NCBI GenBank assembly: GCA_000437555.1
Contig: FR901027.1
Coordinates: 56,544-65,210 of the forward strand
Direction of reading: 5' to 3'
From: Acidaminococcus sp. CAG:917
Lineage (GTDB): Bacteria; Bacillota; Clostridia; Christensenellales; CAG-917
Length of the DNA: 8,667 nucleotides
Part shown: one piece after another, positions 6,123-8,667 of the stretch
How the letters are laid out: every line of letters begins with the position of its first letter
Position numbering within the stretch: position 1 is the first letter of the stretch
Position numbers and translations under genes: made by a program
The notes under the pieces: model-generated
Told to the model about the DNA's origin: nothing
Databases searched by the model: none
What the model saw: only the letters and a program-made list of their open reading frames with translations

Positions 6123-6698
6123 ATGAACATAGTGTTTTTGTTGCTCGCTTTTTGCGGTCTTGTAGCCATGACGGTTGTCAATCCCGACGCCGTTTTCCCC
6201 ACCATGATAAAGGGTGCGTCGGATGCAATAGCGCTTGCCTTTAAACTGCTCGCCATATACTCCGTTTGGCTTTCCGTGCTCAATATGCTTGAAAAAACAA
6301 GCCTCGACAAAAAGCTGTCCAAAATGCTCTCGCCTCTCACCAAACGTCTGTTTAAAGGCGAAAGCGAAACGGCGCAAAAATATATATCTATCAATATGGC
6401 GTCAAATATGCTCGGCATGGGCGGAGCCGCAACTCCCGCGGGAATTAAAGCGATGAAAGAAATGGACGACCTCAGCGGAAAAGCCACGCATAATATGAAG
6501 CTGCTTTTAGTGCTCTCGGCAACCTCGCTTCAGCTTATACCGGCAACCGTCATAGCCTTAAGAGGCGACGGCGGAAGCGCAAATCCGTCCGACATACTTC
6601 TACCCACCCTGATAGCCACTTCGGTGAGCACGCTCATAGGCGTTATACTGTGCAAAGTGTTTGCAAAGATTTCAAAGAGCGTCAAAAAGGAAAAATGA
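6123..6698 (+). CDS. spmA: Spore maturation protein A (SpmA), nucleoside-recognition (Gate) domain membrane protein
   Basis: SpmA acts with SpmB in dehydration of the spore core in Bacillus; the molecular activity is not settled, and both belong to the Gate/nucleoside-recognition membrane family related to nucleoside transporters. The protein has 191 residues, normal for SpmA. A hydrophobic N-terminal segment (1-20) is followed by GASDAIALAFKLLAIYSVW (about 31-49), the family core NMASNMLGMGGAATPAG (visible around 91-107; usually GNAATP), then SATSLQLIPATVIA and a C-terminal PTLIATSVSTLIGVIL segment. The ATG at 6123 agrees with the family N-terminus but has no Shine-Dalgarno sequence; later ATGs at 6168 and 6204 would cut the first membrane helix. 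spmB follows with a 4-nt overlap. The dacB gene that accompanies the pair in Bacillus is not here. Identity is secure; actual sporulation by this organism is inference. Confidence 0.93.
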   Translation: MNIVFLLLAFCGLVAMTVVNPDAVFPTMIKGASDAIALAFKLLAIYSVWLSVLNMLEKTSLDKKLSKMLSPLTKRLFKGESETAQKYISINMASNMLGMGGAATPAGIKAMKEMDDLSGKATHNMKLLLVLSATSLQLIPATVIALRGDGGSANPSDILLPTLIATSVSTLIGVILCKVFAKISKSVKKEK

Positions 6699-7201
6699 TA
6701 AGTTACGTTCTGCCCACCCTTGTCGGTCTGATTATTTTATATTCCGCTATTAAGAGGGTAAAAATTTACGACTGTTTTATTGACGGAGCAACGGCAAGCA
6801 TACAGCTTGTCCGTTCCGCCTTTCCCTATATCGCTGCGATATTTATCGCCATAACGCTGTTTAAAGAAAGCGGCTTAAGTCAAAAACTCACCGCTCTGCT
6901 TGCCACGCCTCTTTCATACGTCGGCATACCTTCAGAGCTATGCGAACTTATTATGCTCACTCCTCTGTCGGGAAGCGGCTCGCTTGCCCTGCTTGAAGAT
7001 ATTATTTCTACATACGGCGCGGACAGTTATATCGCAAGATGCGCCTGCGTCATATCGGGCGCAAGCGAAACGGTGTTTTATATCTCGGCGGTATATCTGA
7101 GCGAATGCAAAAGCAAAAAACTCTCCTACGCCATACCCGTGGCACTCTTTGCCACTTTTTGCGGAACGGTGGTAGCCTGCCTTATCTGCCGATTTATTTA
7201 A
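6695..7201 (+). CDS. spmB: Spore maturation protein B (SpmB), Gate-domain membrane protein
   Basis: This is the partner of SpmA, with 168 residues and several membrane segments (about 1-20, 41-57, 113-136, 146-166). The recognisable core is the MLTPLSGSGSLALLEDI stretch (87-103), where most relatives have RPLSGSG, followed by TYGADSYIARCACVISGASETVFYISAVYL, which matches the family pattern of GPDS, GR and S-TTFY. The start at 6695 is inside the spmA stop (ATGA), with AAAAAGG four to five nt upstream, so translation is coupled. A farther in-frame ATG at 6650 lies within spmA and is not needed. The first membrane segment starts almost at the N-terminus. No clear plus-strand terminator follows before the convergent dus gene. 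The residues differ more from the Bacillus protein than in SpmA, but pairing and motif leave little doubt. Confidence 0.9.
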   Translation: MISYVLPTLVGLIILYSAIKRVKIYDCFIDGATASIQLVRSAFPYIAAIFIAITLFKESGLSQKLTALLATPLSYVGIPSELCELIMLTPLSGSGSLALLEDIISTYGADSYIARCACVISGASETVFYISAVYLSECKSKKLSYAIPVALFATFCGTVVACLICRFI

Positions 7202-7311
7202 ACTCCGCTTTTGTTTTCCTTTGATTTTTGTTTGCTCCTAAATCGCCTGCCTTAGGATATCCCTTGCCGCCCTTTTGATTATTGAAACTTATCGGAAAAG
7301 ATTTATCCCGT

Positions 7312-7343
7312 AAAAAAAGCCTTTATCCCGCAGGAATAAAGGC
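7312..7343 (-). terminator. Intrinsic terminator of the mazG-dus operon
   Basis: On the minus strand, GCCTTTAT/ATAAAGGC (7343-7336 with 7326-7319) gives 8 bp, continued after one mismatch by two more G-C pairs around a TGC loop, and then seven T (7318-7312). It sits 36 nt after the dus stop. On the plus strand no T-run follows, so it does not obviously serve spmB. Confidence 0.85.
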
Positions 7344-7379
7344 GAATATACGATATCTTAATATCGAAAATATGTATCG

Positions 7380-8297
7380 TCAAAAATATGTTTCCACCGC
7401 CTCGAGCATCTCGGCGTAACTTTTAAGCGATGTAAAAACAAGGTTTGTCTTTTTTGGAAGACGGGCGCTTTTTGCCCAATAGCAGAGATGTTTTTTCATT
7501 ATGTTGACAAGCACCGCCTCGGGATAATATTTTTTGGCGACGGCTATCTGCTCCAATATGTCCGATTTTATATCCACAGTAAAGGGAATATCCAAAATCT
7601 CGGAAAACACGAAAGGTCTGCCCAGAGCGCCCCTTGCAATCATAACGCCGTCGGCACCTGTAAATTCGAGCACTTTAAGGTAGTCCTCTCTCGTTCTTAT
7701 ATCGCCGTTGGCGACGACGGGAATGTTCACCGCTTCTTTTACCTGCTTGCAATAGAGGTGATTTGCCTCGCCTGCATAATAGTCAGACCTCAGTCTGCCG
7801 TGCACCGTTATCATATCGGCGCCGCCCTTCTCTGCCGAAAGAGCGCACTCTATAACGGACGGCGAGTTAAAGCCTATCCTGAATTTACAGCTTACCGCCT
7901 TGCCCGATTCTTTTGCCGCCCTTACTATTTCCTCTATAAGAGGCGGATTTTCCATAAGAGCGCTGCCCTCGCCGTTGGATACGATTTTGGGCACGGGACA
8001 GCCCATGTTTATATCAATGACGTCAAACGGCGCTATCTCTTCCGACTTTGCCACTTTAAAAAAAACTTCGGGGTCGTTTCCGAAAAGCTGAACGGCTTTA
8101 GGCTGTTCGTCAGGCATAGCGGCAAGCAAAAAGGCGGTGTTTTTGTTTTTATACATAAGCCCCTTTGCACTCACCATTTCGGTATAGCAAAGCCCTGCTC
8201 CGTATTTATAGCACAATCTCCTTAGCGCTACGTCGCTAAACCCTGCCACGGGAGCAAACAGAGCGTTGCTTTTAAGTGTAAGGTTTCCTATCTTCAT
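7380..8297 (-). CDS. dusB: tRNA-dihydrouridine synthase, DusB-like
   Basis: Dus enzymes are FMN-dependent and use NADPH to reduce specific uridines in tRNA loops to dihydrouridine. The 305-residue length fits the group. Seen along the TIM barrel: APVAGFSDVALR (15-26), YTEMVSAKGL (38-47), INMGCPVPKI (96-105) with catalytic Cys100, CKFRIG (137-142) with the FMN-contacting lysine, VHGR (165-168), VVANGDI (194-200) and MIARGALGRPFVF (219-231), where most relatives read ARGA-GNPWIF. A helical tRNA-binding tail follows. The DINMGCP and GEGSALM motifs point to the DusB branch, although which uridine is modified cannot be read from sequence. The ATG lies 6 nt after the mazG stop, without a strong Shine-Dalgarno sequence. 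It is the second gene of the mazG-dus operon. Confidence 0.94.
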   Translation of the reverse strand: MKIGNLTLKSNALFAPVAGFSDVALRRLCYKYGAGLCYTEMVSAKGLMYKNKNTAFLLAAMPDEQPKAVQLFGNDPEVFFKVAKSEEIAPFDVIDINMGCPVPKIVSNGEGSALMENPPLIEEIVRAAKESGKAVSCKFRIGFNSPSVIECALSAEKGGADMITVHGRLRSDYYAGEANHLYCKQVKEAVNIPVVANGDIRTREDYLKVLEFTGADGVMIARGALGRPFVFSEILDIPFTVDIKSDILEQIAVAKKYYPEAVLVNIMKKHLCYWAKSARLPKKTNLVFTSLKSYAEMLEAVETYF

Positions 8298-8303
8298 CTG
8301 CTT

Positions 8304-8667
8304 TTACTCAGCCTTTTCGCCCTGTTTTACCCTGTCCCAGACGGCGTCCATTTCGGCGAGCGTAAACTCGTCCAAGGTCTTGCCGCCCGCCGTTAAAATT
8401 TCTTCCATTTTTTTGAATCTTGCCATAAACTTTTTGGAAGAATCGCTTAGCGCCGTTTCAGGCTCGATTTTCATAAGTCTTAAAAGATTTACGACGGCAA
8501 ACAAAAGGTCGCCGCCCTCCTTTGCTTTTTCGTCCGCTTTCGCCTCTTTGAGTTCGGCAAGTTCTTCTCTTACCTTGCTCTCCGCGCTTTCAAGGTCGGG
8601 GAAATCGAAACCGCACTTTTTAGCCCTCTTCTGAATTTTTTCCGCATACAAAAGCGCAGGCAGATTT
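8304..8667 (-). CDS. mazG: MazG-family nucleoside triphosphate pyrophosphohydrolase, C-terminal part only
   Basis: MazG cleaves (deoxy)nucleoside triphosphates to monophosphates plus pyrophosphate, housecleaning the nucleotide pool. The frame is open to the window edge, and 120 residues are visible. They begin NLPALLYAEKIQKRAKKCGF, which matches the linker and second MazG domain of full-length proteins, so the gene continues beyond the edge; a TTG at 8651 is not the start. Magnesium-binding residues are present: E35 and E38 in REELAELKE, then E50 and D53 in KEGGDLLFAVVNLLR, the usual ExxE and ExxD pairs. The NRKF-like helix appears as SSKKFMARFKKMEE, and the tail ends LAEMDAVWDRVK. The stop at 8304 is followed 6 nt later by dus, so the two are co-transcribed. 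Whether the missing part has one or two MazG domains cannot be seen. Confidence 0.92.
   Translation of the reverse strand, partial: NLPALLYAEKIQKRAKKCGFDFPDLESAESKVREELAELKEAKADEKAKEGGDLLFAVVNLLRLMKIEPETALSDSSKKFMARFKKMEEILTAGGKTLDEFTLAEMDAVWDRVKQGEKAE

Noticed and set aside
7236..7257. TCCTAA/TTAGGA hairpin after spmB as a possible terminator
   Set aside because: The stem is only 6 bp, the loop is 10 nt, and no T-run follows on the plus strand.
7488..8225. 245-residue plus-strand frame opposite dus
   Set aside because: It is a mirror of the well-supported dus frame, with H/C/R-rich composition typical of antisense shadows and no domain.
1..8667. Defence system, mobile element, CRISPR array or gene cluster of unknown type
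   Set aside because: No transposase, integrase, nuclease-helicase set, toxin-antitoxin pair or regular repeat was seen; nearly every gene belongs to a known housekeeping or sporulation family.

Overview
The window reads as an ordinary housekeeping segment from a Bacillota genome, probably an anaerobic, Clostridia-like lineage. Three things point there. The order metG-tatD-rsmA is a Firmicutes arrangement. A spmA-spmB pair belongs to spore-forming Firmicutes or their descendants. The non-coding stretches are very A/T-rich and carry compact intrinsic terminators. No rRNA, tRNA, CRISPR array, insertion sequence, integrase or phage gene was seen. Both window ends cut through a gene.

Layout, left to right. 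(1) Positions 2-586 (+) hold the C-terminal 194 codons of trmO, a tRNA t6A37 methyltransferase. (2) It converges on a minus-strand gene of unknown function (828-1667), with a terminator candidate for each direction between them. (3) A 342-base gap (1668-2009) holds a strong minus-strand terminator and an imperfect hairpin. (4) rsmA (2010-2843, -) follows. (5) A 426-base A/T-rich gap (2844-3269) carries several inverted repeats and a bidirectional terminator; related genomes often have rnmV near here. (6) metG-tatD (6013 down to 3270, -) is a 7-nt-overlapping operon with a very good housekeeping promoter. (7) spmA-spmB (6123-7201, +) diverges from metG and overlaps by 4 nt (ATGA). (8) mazG-dus (8667 down to 7380, -) converges on spmB and ends in a clear minus-strand terminator.

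Most genes act in translation and RNA upkeep: tRNA charging (MetG), tRNA modification (TrmO, Dus), 16S rRNA dimethylation (RsmA) and DNA/RNA end processing or repair (TatD). MazG hydrolyses nucleoside triphosphates, and SpmA/SpmB act in spore core dehydration. I found no convincing new multi-gene system. The best second-look items are the structured gap at 2925-3100, the unknown protein at 828-1667, the absence of rnmV from its usual place, the overlapping divergent promoters at 6061-6108, and a changed HIGH motif in MetG.
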